From: Microbacteriaceae bacterium VKM Ac-2854
GTDB lineage: Bacteria > Actinomycetota > Actinomycetes > Actinomycetales > Microbacteriaceae
Direction: 5' to 3'
DNA: 64,000 bases
Assembly (NCBI GenBank): GCA_013205085.1
Contig: JABMLH010000002.1
Span: forward strand, 127,425-191,424
Shown here: positions 1 through 9,158 of the stretch, piece after piece
How the letters are laid out: the number at the start of each line of letters is the position of its first letter
Position numbering within the stretch: the first letter of the stretch is position 1
The notes under the pieces: generated by a model
Database searches by the model: none
Seen by the model: the letters and a program-made list of their open reading frames with translations, nothing else
What the model was told of the DNA's origin: nothing
Position numbers and translations under genes: made by a program

Positions 1-560
1 GAGCCGACGCCGTTGGTGAAAACGACCAGGTCCGTCGACCACTGCGTCAGCAGCATCGCGTGCTCGGCGAGGTCGTCGGTCTCGCCGATCAGCGCGAGCG
101 GCTCGTCCGATTTCTCGAAGCCGTCGCACTCCATGCAGCTGTGCAACGCGGTTCCGTAGTAGGCGCGCAGGCTCGGCAGCGACGGGAACGCCTCGACCAA
201 GCCGGTGGCGACCACCACGGCCGCGGCCTCGACCTCGCGGTCGGCCGATCCGCGGACACCTCGGGAGGAGACGTGGAAGACGCCGCCCTCGCGCCGCACG
301 GCCGTGACCAGGCCCGCGTGCACCTGCGCACCGTCGTACCGCTCGAGTTCCTCGCGCCCGAGCTTGCGCAGCTCCAGCGGCGAGATGCCGTCGCGAGTGA
401 GGAAGCCGTGCGAGTGCAGCGTCGCGGCATTGCGCGGTCGGTTGCTGTCGAGCACGAGCACGCTCCGGCGCGCCCGCGCGAGATTGAGCGCAGCCGTGAG
501 CCCCGCCGGGCCGGCTCCGATCACCACGACGTCATAGCACCCCGCTACGGTCTCCCCCAT
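1..560 (-). CDS. Thioredoxin-reductase-like FAD/NAD(P)-dependent oxidoreductase, C-terminus beyond window
   Basis: I translated this by hand from an ATG at 560; the gene runs off the left edge after about 186 codons. Residues 10-30 read VVVIGAGPAGLTAALNLARA, the GxGxxG dinucleotide-binding fold of FAD enzymes. Near residue 147 the motif SCMECDGF matches the CxxC redox pair of thioredoxin reductases (CATCDGF in TrxB). It is likely a cytosolic flavoprotein disulfide reductase. The start lies only 5 bp after the gltX stop, so the two are probably cotranscribed. The NADPH-binding completion cannot be seen, so a TrxB-like paralogue rather than TrxB itself is the safer name. Confidence 0.8.
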   Translation of the reverse strand, partial: MGETVAGCYDVVVIGAGPAGLTAALNLARARRSVLVLDSNRPRNAATLHSHGFLTRDGISPLELRKLGREELERYDGAQVHAGLVTAVRREGGVFHVSSRGVRGSADREVEAAAVVVATGLVEAFPSLPSLRAYYGTALHSCMECDGFEKSDEPLALIGETDDLAEHAMLLTQWSTDLVVFTNGVG

Positions 561-565
561 CCGGA

Positions 566-2104
566 TCAGCCCAGCCGGTCGGTGAGACGCACGAGACGGG
601 CGACGGTGGTCGCCTTACCCAGGATCTCCATCGACTCGAACAGCGGCGGCGAGACGCGGCGCCCGGAGAGCGCGACGCGCAGCGGACCGTACGCGATGCG
701 CGGCTTGAGGCCCAGACCGTCGATCAACGCGTCCGCGAGGGCAGCCTGGATGTCGGCGGTCGCCCAGCCGCTCTCGGGAATCAGCTCGAGAGCGGCGACC
801 GACGCGACCAACACCTCGCCGGCGTTCGCGGGCAGACCCTTCAGCGCATCCGGCTCGTACTCCAGCGCGTCGGTCTCGGTGAACAGGAAGCCCAACATTC
901 CGGGCGCCTCGCCGAGCAGGCCGATGCGCTCCTGCACCAGCGGAGCGGCGGCGGCGAGCACGGCGGACTGCTCCGCGCTCGGCTCGCCGGCGAACACTCC
1001 GGCGGCGATCAGGTACGGCACGGTACGCGCCGCGAAGTCGTCGAAACTCAGCAGCCGGATGTGGTCGCCGTTGATCGACTCCGCCTTCTTCAGGTCGAAG
1101 CGGGCCGGGTTGGGGTTCACATCCGTGATGTCGAAAGCGGCGACCATCTCATCGATCGAGAAGACGTCGCGGTCGTGGGTGAGCGACCAGCCCAGCAGGG
1201 CGAGGTAGTTGACGAGGCCCTCGGGGATGAACCCGCGGTCGCGGTGGTGGAACAGGTTCGACTCGGGGTCGCGCTTGGAGAGCTTCTTGTTGCCTTCGCC
1301 CATCACGTACGGCATGTGGCCGAACCGCGGCACGAACGTGGTCACGCCGATGTCGATCAGCGCGTGGTACAGCGCGATCTGGCGCGGAGTCGAGGGCAGC
1401 AGGTCCTCACCGCGGAGCACGTGGGTGATCTGCATCAGCGCGTCGTCGACCGGGTTGACCAGCGTGTAGAGCGGATGACCGTTCGGGCGCACCACCACGA
1501 AGTCGCTGAAGGAGCCGGCCGGGAAGGTGATCTCGCCGCGCACCAGGTCGTCGAAGGAGAGATCCGCATCCGGCACCCGCAGGCGCAGCGCGGGCTCGCG
1601 GCCCTCGGCGCGGAAGGCGGCCTTCTGCTCCTCGGTGAGCTCGCGGTCGAAGTTGTCGTAACCGTGCTGCTTCGGGCGGCCGTTGGCCTCGTTGCGCGCG
1701 TCGATCTCCTCCGCGTTGGAGAAGCTCTCGTAGATGTGACCCGAGGCCTTCAGCTTGGCGATCACCTCGCCGTAGATGTCGTAGCGCTGCGACTGGCGGT
1801 ACGGCTCGTGCGGGCCGCCGACGCCGACGCCCTCGTCCCAGTCGAGCTTGAGCCAGGTCAGCGCCTCGATCAGCTGCTGGTAGCTCTCCTCGCTGTCGCG
1901 CGCCGCATCCGTGTCCTCGATGCGGAAGACCAGCTTGCCGCCGGTGTGCCGGGCGTAGGCCCAGTTGAACAGCGCGGTGCGGATGAGGCCGACGTGCGGC
2001 GTGCCCGTCGGCGAGGGGCAGAACCGGACGCGGACGTCGCTGCCCTCCGCGGTGGAGAACGGATGCGCCGGGGCGGGGATCGAGGTGGGGGTGAAGTCAG
2101 ACAT
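566..2104 (-). CDS. gltX: Glutamyl-tRNA synthetase
   Basis: Charges tRNA-Glu with glutamate in the cytosol (class Ib synthetase). The N-terminal catalytic domain carries the HIGH-like signature in [11 protein letters not shown] and the KMSKS-like loop KLSKRDPES. Length (512 aa from the ATG at 2104) is normal for the family. An ATG at 2125 would add seven residues, but it has no visible ribosome binding site, while the ATG at 2104 follows GAAGACGG; I prefer 2104. The downstream flavoprotein gene begins 5 bp after the stop, and a lipoprotein gene lies just upstream on the same strand. Confidence 0.95.
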   Translation of the reverse strand: MSDFTPTSIPAPAHPFSTAEGSDVRVRFCPSPTGTPHVGLIRTALFNWAYARHTGGKLVFRIEDTDAARDSEESYQQLIEALTWLKLDWDEGVGVGGPHEPYRQSQRYDIYGEVIAKLKASGHIYESFSNAEEIDARNEANGRPKQHGYDNFDRELTEEQKAAFRAEGREPALRLRVPDADLSFDDLVRGEITFPAGSFSDFVVVRPNGHPLYTLVNPVDDALMQITHVLRGEDLLPSTPRQIALYHALIDIGVTTFVPRFGHMPYVMGEGNKKLSKRDPESNLFHHRDRGFIPEGLVNYLALLGWSLTHDRDVFSIDEMVAAFDITDVNPNPARFDLKKAESINGDHIRLLSFDDFAARTVPYLIAAGVFAGEPSAEQSAVLAAAAPLVQERIGLLGEAPGMLGFLFTETDALEYEPDALKGLPANAGEVLVASVAALELIPESGWATADIQAALADALIDGLGLKPRIAYGPLRVALSGRRVSPPLFESMEILGKATTVARLVRLTDRLG

Positions 2105-2140
2105 ACCGTCTTCGATCCTACTCATCGCGGGCAGTTCGAC

Positions 2141-2770
2141 TCAGCCTCCATCCGAAAGGGATGCGGCGCACCACTCGGTCAGCGTGGCCGAGAGGGAAGC
2201 AGGTGCGCGGTCGATTTCGGTCGGGTCGCAGTGGGTGACCAGCCCGCCCATTCCGCGATCCGGAGCGGGGATGACGAGCGCACCGCTCGCGAAGGTGTCG
2301 CCGCGGCAGTCGCGCACGGTGAAGGGGACGACGTCGGCGATGACCAACAAGGAGATCAGGTAGCGGCCGGTCTGTCGGGCGGGGGCGGCCATCCCGAACT
2401 CGTCCGTCACCGTCAACGGGAACTCCGGAAGCTCCTCACCGCTGATCGACGACCAGTGCTCGGTCAGCAGGCTCGGCCAGTCGGGGTGACGAAGAGCTTC
2501 CACGTCTCCACGCACGGTCGGGTTCATCGCGAAACGCCCGGACTTCACGACGGTGAGAGGAGCGCCCACTCCGTCGTCGTCGACTTGCGCGATGGAGAGA
2601 GCCGCGAGGGACTGACCTGCGCCGACCCGCTCGGCGCCCCACGTCGTCGAGATGTTCGCCTGCGAGCAGCCGATCGGCAGATCCGCATCGGGGCCGCTCG
2701 GCCTCGCGACGGAGCAGCCGGTGAGCAGGAGCAGCGGAACGAGGCACGCTGCGACCCTGCTGACGCGCAT
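2141..2770 (-). CDS. Putative lipoprotein of unknown function
   Basis: A 209-aa protein starting MRVSRVAACLVPLLLLTGC, a typical lipoprotein signal: two arginines, a hydrophobic stretch and the lipobox LTGC with Cys19 as the lipidated residue. The mature part would be anchored outside the cytoplasmic membrane. Three further cysteines (near residues 35, 155 and 180) could form disulfides. No catalytic domain is recognised. The gene upstream (2798-3430) encodes another lipoprotein of the same size with comparable cysteine spacing, so the pair may be distant paralogues or functional partners. Confidence 0.75.
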   Translation of the reverse strand: MRVSRVAACLVPLLLLTGCSVARPSGPDADLPIGCSQANISTTWGAERVGAGQSLAALSIAQVDDDGVGAPLTVVKSGRFAMNPTVRGDVEALRHPDWPSLLTEHWSSISGEELPEFPLTVTDEFGMAAPARQTGRYLISLLVIADVVPFTVRDCRGDTFASGALVIPAPDRGMGGLVTHCDPTEIDRAPASLSATLTEWCAASLSDGG

Positions 2771-2797
2771 CCGACCGCCCTCCCCGACGAACCGAGC

Positions 2798-3430
2798 CTA
2801 CTCCGAGGATGCCTCGCAGTAGGTCGCCAGCTCCTGGCGCACCTGCTCGCCACCCGGGGTGTCCCGAGTATCGGCCACGACGGGTCCGGTGTCGGGGCAG
2901 CCGATGACGATGCCGTAGTTGTTCGGCAGGAACGAGCGGAACTCCGTGGTGAAGTACTCCTCGCCGTCGCAACTCACCGTGACGTCCGTACGGATCTCGC
3001 GGCCGGCCGATCCGATCAGGGAACCGGCGGGAGCGTCCGGCGAGCTCGTGCTCCGCAGCGCCGCGCCGGCGCCGTCCGGCAGGTAGCGATCGCGGACGAG
3101 CGCGTCGAGGATGCCCGCAGCCCACGTCTCCTCATCGGTCGCGAGCCCCCCGACCACGTCGCCGATCCACGTCGCGTCATTCTGCAACGGGATCTGCTCG
3201 GCGCGGTCGGGCGCACCGTCCGTGATCCGGTCGACCCGCGTGAGGATGTAGTTCGAGGTGGTACCGATGTATTCGCTCGGCACAACGGTCGCCTCGGCGA
3301 GAGCGCAGCTTGCACTCGTCGGGGTCGCGCTCATCTCCGCCGCGTCCTGGGCGGCCGGTGTGCAGCCGACCAGGACGCCTACTGCGACGGTGCCGAGCGC
3401 GGCGAGGGCGATTCTCGAGTGGATAGCCAT
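2798..3430 (-). CDS. Putative lipoprotein of unknown function
   Basis: A 210-aa protein with N-terminal MAIHSRIALAALGTVAVGVL followed by the lipobox VLVGC (Cys23). The mature domain has no motif I recognise; it holds paired cysteines (for example DVTVSCDGEEY and IGCPDTGP) consistent with a secreted, disulfide-stabilised fold. It lies 27 bp upstream of the other lipoprotein gene and probably shares its transcript. Function unknown. Confidence 0.75.
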   Translation of the reverse strand: MAIHSRIALAALGTVAVGVLVGCTPAAQDAAEMSATPTSASCALAEATVVPSEYIGTTSNYILTRVDRITDGAPDRAEQIPLQNDATWIGDVVGGLATDEETWAAGILDALVRDRYLPDGAGAALRSTSSPDAPAGSLIGSAGREIRTDVTVSCDGEEYFTTEFRSFLPNNYGIVIGCPDTGPVVADTRDTPGGEQVRQELATYCEASSE

Positions 3431-3506
3431 GTCTTCGACGCTACGCAGCGGCTTTTCCGCGGAACCGGACTCGCACGGGACGTCCAGGCGAGCGGCCGGC
3501 TACGCG

Positions 3507-3568
3507 AACGGCGGTTGAGAAGGGCCGGTGAGCGCTATTGCGCTCGCGACCCTCTCTCAACCGCCGTT
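3507..3568. terminator. Long imperfect hairpin between lipoprotein and FAH genes
   Basis: Two 29-nt arms, beginning AACGGCGGTTGAGA and ending TCTCAACCGCCGTT, flank a TATT loop with a few internal mismatches. It lies downstream of the FAH-family gene (minus strand), where it could terminate the ilvE-FAH transcript. The outer sequence CGGTTGAG resembles the dispersed GGCTCAACC repeat at 8956-9139, so it may also be a member of that extragenic family. Confidence 0.6.
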
Positions 3569-3584
3569 ACGGCAGGCCCCGGCC

Positions 3585-4379
3585 TCAGACCCGCGACACC
3601 ACCGGATTGAAGAGCGTGCCGATGCCCTCGATGTCGATCGCGACGCTGTCGCCGTTCGCGATCGGGCCGACGCCGGCGGGCGTGCCGGTGAGGATGACGT
3701 CGCCCGGCAGCAGCGTGAAGATCCGCGAGACGAACGCGACGATCTCGGGCACCCCGTGGATCATGTCGCCGGTGTTGCCGCTCTGGCGCACCTTGCCGTT
3801 GACGCGCACCTCGATGGCGCACTCGTCCCAGACCAGCTCGGTCTCGATGACCGGGCCGAGCGGGCAGAACGTGTCGAAGCCCTTGGCGCGGGTCCACTGG
3901 CCGTCGGCCTTCTGCAGATCGCGCGCGGTGACGTCGTTCGCGATCGTGTAGCCGAACACGACGTCGGCGTAGTCCTCCGCGCGGACGTTCTTCGCGACCG
4001 AGCCGATCACGATGGCGAGCTCGCCCTCGTGCTCCACCTGGCGGCTGTCCACGGGCAGCAGGATCGCGTCCTCCGGGCCGATCACCGAGGTGTTCGGCTT
4101 GAGGAACACGATCGGATCGCCCACGTCGGCGCGGTCGTCGCCGCCCATCTCATTGACGTGATCGCTGTAGTTCTTGCCGATCGCGACCACCTTGGAACGC
4201 GGGATGACCGGGGCGAGCAGCGTCGCGTCCGCGAGCGGGATCCGCTCTCCGGTGGGGTTGAAACCGGAGAACATCGGGTCGCCGTCGAGGACGACGAGGT
4301 CGTCCTCGTCGAGGATGCCGTAGCTGATGGTGCCGCCCGAGGTCTCGCTCGCGCCGTGGCTGAACCGCGCGACCTTCAT
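3585..4379 (-). CDS. Fumarylacetoacetate hydrolase family protein
   Basis: 264 aa, the usual size of bacterial FAH-domain hydrolases and isomerases that act on acylpyruvates or related dioates. The metal-binding signature is visible: [11 protein letters not shown] (two Glu ligands) followed by NDVTARD, and the conserved glycine-rich ending [14 protein letters not shown]. Its ATG overlaps the ilvE stop codon by 4 nt (ATGA), so translation is probably coupled to ilvE. The physiological substrate cannot be read from sequence; oxaloacetate tautomerase/decarboxylase or acylpyruvase activity are the options in this family. Confidence 0.88.
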   Translation of the reverse strand: MKVARFSHGASETSGGTISYGILDEDDLVVLDGDPMFSGFNPTGERIPLADATLLAPVIPRSKVVAIGKNYSDHVNEMGGDDRADVGDPIVFLKPNTSVIGPEDAILLPVDSRQVEHEGELAIVIGSVAKNVRAEDYADVVFGYTIANDVTARDLQKADGQWTRAKGFDTFCPLGPVIETELVWDECAIEVRVNGKVRQSGNTGDMIHGVPEIVAFVSRIFTLLPGDVILTGTPAGVGPIANGDSVAIDIEGIGTLFNPVVSRV

Positions 4380-5482
4380 GCGTCGAGCCTCGTCAGCCAG
4401 CCGTGGCGGTCCGCGATGCGGCCGTACTGGATGTCGGTCAACTCCTGGCGCAGCGACATGGTCAGCTCGCCGGCGGGCGCGTTCGGGTCTCCGATGGAGA
4501 ACTCGGCGTTCTTCAGCTCGGCGATCGGCGTGATCACTGCGGCGGTGCCGCAGGCGAACACCTCGGTGATCTCACCCGAGGCGACGCCGTCCTTCCACTC
4601 ATCGATCGTCACGGCGCGCTCCTCCACCGCGTGGCCGCGGTCCTTCGCGAGCTGGATGATGCTCATCCGGGTCACTCCTTCGAGGATGGAGCCGGACAGG
4701 GCGGGGGTCACCAGGGTGCCGTCCTTCTTCACGAAGAACACGTTCATCCCGCCGAGCTCCTCGATGCGGGCATTCGACTCGGCGTCGAGGAAGAGCACCT
4801 GGGCGCAGCCGTTGGCCGCGGCCTCGGCCTGCGGCAGCAGCGAGGAGGCGTAGTTGCCACCGCACTTGGCGGCACCCGTGCCGCCCTTGCCGGCGCGCGA
4901 GTACTCCGTGGTCAGCCAGATCGACACGGGCGCGACGCCCTTGGCGAAGTAGGGGCCGGCCGGGCTGGCGATCACGTAGTAGCCGACCTTCTGCGCGGCG
5001 CGTACGCCGAGGAAGCTCTCATTGGCGATCATGAACGGGCGGATGTAGAGGCTGGTCTCGGGCGCGGAGGGCACCCAGGATCCGTCGGCCGCGATCAGCT
5101 GCTTGAGCGACTCGACGAAGTCCTCGGTCGACAGCTCCGGCAGCGCGAGGCGGCGGGCGGAGCGCTGCAGCCGCTCGGCGTTCGCCTCCGGGCGGAAGGT
5201 CCAGACGGAACCGTCGGCGTGCTTGTACGCCTTGAGGCCCTCGAAGATCTCCTGCGCGTAGTGCAGCACGGAGGCGGCCGGGTCCAGCTGGAGCGGGCCG
5301 TACGGGATCACCTGCGCGTCGTGCCAGCCGTCGGCGACCGTCCAGTCGATCGAGACCATGTGGTCGGTGAAGTGCTTGCCGAAGCCGGGGTCGGCCAGGA
5401 TGACCTCGCGCTCGGCGTCCGCCCGAGCGGAGGTCGACGGGGTGAGAGCGAACGAGAGCGGATACGTGGTTGCCGTACTCAT
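4376..5482 (-). CDS. ilvE: Branched-chain amino acid aminotransferase
   Basis: Last step of valine, leucine and isoleucine synthesis: transamination of 2-oxo acids with glutamate, using PLP. This is a class IV aminotransferase of 368 aa, normal for actinobacterial IlvE. The PLP-binding lysine lies in [11 protein letters not shown], and [17 protein letters not shown] and GTAAVITPI are family blocks. A GAAGGA ribosome binding site precedes the ATG at 5482. The gene sits between leuB (upstream) and a FAH-family gene (4-nt overlap), forming a small minus-strand unit with a branched-chain amino acid theme shared by the ilvCNBD block 8 kb away. Confidence 0.95.
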   Translation of the reverse strand: MSTATTYPLSFALTPSTSARADAEREVILADPGFGKHFTDHMVSIDWTVADGWHDAQVIPYGPLQLDPAASVLHYAQEIFEGLKAYKHADGSVWTFRPEANAERLQRSARRLALPELSTEDFVESLKQLIAADGSWVPSAPETSLYIRPFMIANESFLGVRAAQKVGYYVIASPAGPYFAKGVAPVSIWLTTEYSRAGKGGTGAAKCGGNYASSLLPQAEAAANGCAQVLFLDAESNARIEELGGMNVFFVKKDGTLVTPALSGSILEGVTRMSIIQLAKDRGHAVEERAVTIDEWKDGVASGEITEVFACGTAAVITPIAELKNAEFSIGDPNAPAGELTMSLRQELTDIQYGRIADRHGWLTRLDA

Positions 5483-5506
5483 GATGTCCTTCGGAATGGT
5501 GGGGTG

Positions 5507-6553
5507 TCAGTTCAACCGGGCGACGATGGCGTCACCGACGGCGGCGGTCGGGCGGGCCCCCGTCCGCTCGGCGATGTCGGCCGTGACGGCCTCGCTCACA
5601 CGAGCGGCTTCATCGGCGAGGCCCAGGTGGTCCAGCAGAAGGGCGACCGAGAGGATCGCGGCCGTGGGATCGGCGATCTGCTTCCCGGCGATGTCGGGCG
5701 CGGATCCGTGCACCGGCTCGAACATGCTCGGGAACGTGCCGTCCGGGTTGATGTTGCCGGAGGCCGCGAGACCGATGCCGCCGCTGATTGCGCCGGCCAG
5801 ATCGGTGAGGATGTCGCCGAAGAGGTTGTCCGTGACGATGACATCGAATCTAGCAGGGTCGGTGACCAGGAAGATGGTCGCGGCGTCCACGTGCAGGTAG
5901 TCGACGGCCACGTCTTCGAAATCGGCCTGCACCGCGTCCACGATCCGCTTCCAGAGCGAGCCGGCGAAGACGAGCACGTTGGTCTTGTGCACCAGCGTCA
6001 GCTTCTTGCTCCGCTTGGCGGCCAGGTCGAAGGCGTAGCGCACCACGCGCTCGACGCCGTAGGCGGTGTTCACCGAGACCTCGTTGGCGATCTCGTGCGG
6101 CGTGCCCTGCCGGATCGAGCCGCCGTTGCCGACGTACGGGCCCTCGGTGCCCTCGCGCACGACCACGAAGTCGACCTCGCCCGGCTCCGAGAGCGGGGAG
6201 GGCACGCCCGGGTAGACGCGGGTCGGGCGCAGGTTGACGTAGTGGTCGAGCGAGAAGCGCAGCTTCAGCAGCAGGCCGCGCTCGATGTTCGCGTTCGCCA
6301 GCCGCGGGTCGCCGGGCACGCCGCCGACCGCCCCGAGCAGGATCGCGTCGTGCGCGCCGATCGCGGCGAGGTCGTCGTCGGTGAGCACGTCGCCGGTCTC
6401 GAGGAAGCGTCCCGCGCCGAGCGAGAAGTGCGTCTTCTCGATGGTGACGTCGGAGGAGGCGGTCACCGCGTCGAGCACCTTGACGGCCTCCGCGATCACC
6501 TCCGGTCCGATCCCGTCTCCGGGAATGACGGCGAGCTTCACGTTCTGGGGCAT
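5507..6553 (-). CDS. leuB: 3-isopropylmalate dehydrogenase
   Basis: NAD-dependent oxidative decarboxylation of 3-isopropylmalate in leucine synthesis. The 348-aa protein begins [20 protein letters not shown] and contains the divalent-metal and substrate region [18 protein letters not shown] and [14 protein letters not shown] chose the ATG at 6553 because it places the conserved GDGIGPEV at residues 12-19; an upstream extension would be unconserved arginine-rich sequence. It lies 24 bp upstream of ilvE on the same strand. Confidence 0.95.
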   Translation of the reverse strand: MPQNVKLAVIPGDGIGPEVIAEAVKVLDAVTASSDVTIEKTHFSLGAGRFLETGDVLTDDDLAAIGAHDAILLGAVGGVPGDPRLANANIERGLLLKLRFSLDHYVNLRPTRVYPGVPSPLSEPGEVDFVVVREGTEGPYVGNGGSIRQGTPHEIANEVSVNTAYGVERVVRYAFDLAAKRSKKLTLVHKTNVLVFAGSLWKRIVDAVQADFEDVAVDYLHVDAATIFLVTDPARFDVIVTDNLFGDILTDLAGAISGGIGLAASGNINPDGTFPSMFEPVHGSAPDIAGKQIADPTAAILSVALLLDHLGLADEAARVSEAVTADIAERTGARPTAAVGDAIVARLN

Positions 6554-6659
6554 GCGGGTCCTCGGGATGCAGTGCGGATTTCGACCCCGCCAGCCTACTC
6601 TCGCGTCACGCCGCCGCTCCGCGTGCGCCTCGCATCCGCCTGCCGCTCGCATCGGGCAG

Positions 6660-6719
6660 CCCGGGTTGTCACGTCCCGTCCGCTCCGCGCCCGGAACGGA
6701 CGCGGAGCGACCACCCGGG
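6660..6719. terminator. Inverted repeat between leuB and MFS gene
   Basis: Outer arms CCCGGGTTGT and ACCACCCGGG and inner arms CGCTCCGCG and CGCGGAGCG form a nested imperfect stem in the roughly 200-bp gap before leuB. It lies downstream of the MFS gene stop (6755) on the minus strand, so it may end that transcript. No U-tract follows. Nothing else is seen in 6554-6754. Confidence 0.45.
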
Positions 6720-6754
6720 CCGCGTGACCGACGCCGCAGGCCGAACGACGGGGC

Positions 6755-8302
6755 TTACGCCCGGCGGAGGGTGACCGCGGCGGTGACGCCCGCCGCGACG
6801 ATCAGTGCGACGCCGATCCACGCGGCGAGGCCGACACCGCTGTCGAAGGCGTGCCGGGCGGACTCGAGCAACTCGCTCGCGAGGTCGGCCGGCAGCGCAT
6901 CCGCGACGGAGACGGCGCCGCCCAGCGTCTCGGCCGCGGCGTGCGCCTGCTCCGAGCTGAGCCCGTCGGGCACCACGACGGACGCGCGGTACGACGCCGT
7001 CAGGATCGTGCCGAGCGTCGCCGTGCCCAGCACGGCGCCGAGTTCGTAGGCCGTCTCCGAGACGGCGGAGGCGGCGCCCGCCTTCTGCGCGGGAGCGCTG
7101 GCGATGATGAGCTCGTTCGACACGGTCTCCGCCGCTCCGATCCCCGCGCCGAGCAGCACGAAAGCCGCGGCGATGCCGAAGGCGGTGACCGCTCCCCCGG
7201 TGAGTGCGATCGAGCCGTAGCCGAGTGCCGAGAGCGTCAGCGCGGCGGGGATGACCACACGCGGCGAGAACCGGCGGGCGATCGGAACGATGGCGAGTCC
7301 GGCGACGATCATCACCACGAGACCGGGCACCAGGATCAGGCCGGCGTCCAGCGGCGACATCCCGAGGACGAGCTGCAGGTGCTGCGAGACGAAGAACAGC
7401 GCGCCGACGAGCGCGATCACGCTGAACAGGTTGACCAGCACGGCGCCGCTGAAGGTGCCGCGGCGGAACAGTCGCATGTCGAGCATCGGCACCGGGCGGC
7501 GCAGCTGACGACGCACGAACAGCACCCCCGACACGATGCCGAGCACGATCGCGGCGGCCGCGAGCAACGCATCCGGCTCACCGAAGCCGTGCTCCGCCAG
7601 CGTCTTGATGCCGAACACGATCGGCGCCATCGTCAGCAGTGAGAGCAGGATCGAGAACACGTCCACCGGGCCCGGCTGCGGATCCTTCGACTCCGGCACC
7701 AGCAGCGGCACCAGGATCAGCATCGGCAGCAGCACCGGCACGGCGATCAGGAACACGGAGCCCCAGGGTAGCGACTCCAACAGCAAGCCACCGAGGATCG
7801 GTCCGAGCGCGGACCCGGCCGCGAAGGCGCTCGCCCAGACGGCGATCGCCAGTCGGCGCTGGTCACGGTTCGTGAACACGCTGCGCAGCAGCGAGAGTGT
7901 CGAGGGCATCAGCATCGCGCCGAAGAAGCCGAGCGCGGCGCGGGCGCCGATCAGGCCGGCAGCCGTCGTCGCGAAGGCGGCGAAGACCGACACGAGCGCG
8001 AAGCCGATCGAGCCGATCAGCAGCAGCTTGCGCCGCCCGATCCGGTCGCCGAGGCTCCCCATCGAGACGAGCAGGCCCGCGAGCACGAGCGGATAGATGT
8101 CGATCATCCAGAGCAGCTCGGTGCCCGAGGGCCGCAGGCTCTCGGAGATCGCGGGCAGCGCGAAGTTCAGCACCGTGTTGTCCACCGACACCAGGATCGC
8201 CGGCAGCATCAAGACCGCGAGCGCGAACCACTGGCGCACACCGGCGCGCGGTTCGGGGGCGGAGGCGATCGGCAGATCGAGCGGGGCGGTGCGGGACGAC
8301 AT
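6755..8302 (-). CDS. MFS drug/solute exporter, 14-TM DHA2 type
   Basis: 515 aa with about 14 hydrophobic segments. It has the motif A loop GDRIGRRKLLLIG between TM2 and TM3 and the motif WMIDIYPLVLAGLLVSMGSLGDRIG typical of QacA/EmrB-like proton antiporters (DHA2 family). An aspartate in the first helix region (VSVDNTVLNFALP) is also typical. It is divergent from a TetR regulator with a palindromic operator between them (8339-8352), the usual arrangement for substrate-induced efflux. The start at 8302 gives MSSRTAPLDL with the first helix about 30 residues later. Substrate unknown. Confidence 0.88.
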   Translation of the reverse strand: MSSRTAPLDLPIASAPEPRAGVRQWFALAVLMLPAILVSVDNTVLNFALPAISESLRPSGTELLWMIDIYPLVLAGLLVSMGSLGDRIGRRKLLLIGSIGFALVSVFAAFATTAAGLIGARAALGFFGAMLMPSTLSLLRSVFTNRDQRRLAIAVWASAFAAGSALGPILGGLLLESLPWGSVFLIAVPVLLPMLILVPLLVPESKDPQPGPVDVFSILLSLLTMAPIVFGIKTLAEHGFGEPDALLAAAAIVLGIVSGVLFVRRQLRRPVPMLDMRLFRRGTFSGAVLVNLFSVIALVGALFFVSQHLQLVLGMSPLDAGLILVPGLVVMIVAGLAIVPIARRFSPRVVIPAALTLSALGYGSIALTGGAVTAFGIAAAFVLLGAGIGAAETVSNELIIASAPAQKAGAASAVSETAYELGAVLGTATLGTILTASYRASVVVPDGLSSEQAHAAAETLGGAVSVADALPADLASELLESARHAFDSGVGLAAWIGVALIVAAGVTAAVTLRRA

Positions 8303-8338
8303 GGTGCGGCCTTTCGAGACGGGGACGAAGGTTACTGT

Positions 8339-8352
8339 ACCGTCTGGACGGT
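8339..8352. promoter_or_regulatory. Candidate TetR operator
   Basis: ACCGTCTGGACGGT: 6-bp perfect half-sites ACCGTC and GACGGT around a 2-nt centre, midway between the divergent MFS and TetR starts. Location and symmetry fit an autoregulatory TetR-family operator controlling both genes. Confidence 0.75.
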
Positions 8353-8380
8353 TTATTGGCCAGCAGCTTAAGATGAGGGC

Positions 8381-8938
8381 ATGCCGAAACCCTCCGCTCG
8401 CGATCGCATCGTCGATTCCTATGAGGAGATCCTGATCGAGCAGGGCGAGCGGGCGGCCACCTTCGACGTCGTGTCCAAGCTCGCCGGCGTCTCCAAGGGC
8501 GGCCTGCTCTACCACTTCGGCTCGAAGGACGCTCTCGTCGCCGGCCTCGTCGAACGGCTCGACGAGCGCCGCGTCGAGGAGATCGACTCGATCGCGGAGT
8601 CGGCCGACGGCGCCGTGCGCACCCTCCTGCGCAGCTCCTTGGCCGTCGGCACGCCACTGGACCGCACGATCCTGGCCGTCGCCCGGCTGGCGCAGGGCGA
8701 TCAGCCGCCCGCCAAGGCCGCCCTCGCGCGCCTGCACGACAGCTGGTTCGCCGTGGTCGCCGCCGAGGTGAGCGACCCGATCGTCGCCCGCGCGATCGTG
8801 CTGCTCAGCGACGGCTTGTACTACAACTCCGCCCTGCTGCCCGGTGACTCCGCGATCGCCGAGATCACCGCGGCGGGCGGCGGCGGTCTCACCGAGCTGC
8901 TCGCCCTGGTCGAAGACCTCATCCGCCTGCGCGGCTGA
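8381..8938 (+). CDS. TetR-family transcriptional regulator
   Basis: 185 aa. The N-terminal helix-turn-helix is clear: FDVVSKLAGVSKGGLLYHF followed by GSKDALV, the TetR recognition-helix signature. The C-terminal ligand domain is divergent, as is usual. It is transcribed away from the MFS exporter, with the palindrome at 8339-8352 between them, so it most likely represses the exporter and itself until an unknown ligand binds. Confidence 0.9.
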   Translation: MPKPSARDRIVDSYEEILIEQGERAATFDVVSKLAGVSKGGLLYHFGSKDALVAGLVERLDERRVEEIDSIAESADGAVRTLLRSSLAVGTPLDRTILAVARLAQGDQPPAKAALARLHDSWFAVVAAEVSDPIVARAIVLLSDGLYYNSALLPGDSAIAEITAAGGGGLTELLALVEDLIRLRG

Positions 8939-8955
8939 CGCGTCGGAGGGACGAC

Positions 8956-9139
8956 ACCCAAACGCTGGTTGCGCCAGCCGAAACCCAAACGCCGGTTGAG
9001 CCAGCCGAAACCCAAACGCCGGTTGAGCCTGCCGAAACCATCCCTCACGAACGAGGTGGTTTCGGCAGGCTCAACCAGCGAAGGCAGGCTCAACCAGCGA
9101 AGGCAGGCTCAACCAGCGAAGGCAGGCTCGACCAGCGAA
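8956..9139. repeat. Extragenic palindromic repeat cluster (three 27-bp and four inverted 19-bp units)
   Basis: Three 27-bp tandem units (8956-8982, 8983-9009, 9010-9036; core CGCCGGTTGAGCCAGCCGAA) are followed by four 19-bp tandem units on the opposite orientation (9064-9139; GGCAGGCTCAACCAGCGAA). Together they can form large alternative hairpins. The unit is of the kind dispersed between genes of Microbacteriaceae. It lies between the convergent tetR and serA stops and may terminate both. Confidence 0.85.
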
Positions 9140-9158
9140 GGGCCAGGCGCAGTTCGGC

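Noticed and set aside
1061-3610. Very long plus-strand open frame antisense to gltX and both lipoproteins (849 codons)
   Set aside because: Arg/Val/Gly/Asp-rich composition, no domain, fully antisense to well-supported genes; a by-product of high GC. The same holds for other long antisense frames, for example 4403-6727, 14614-16809 and 41347-44295.
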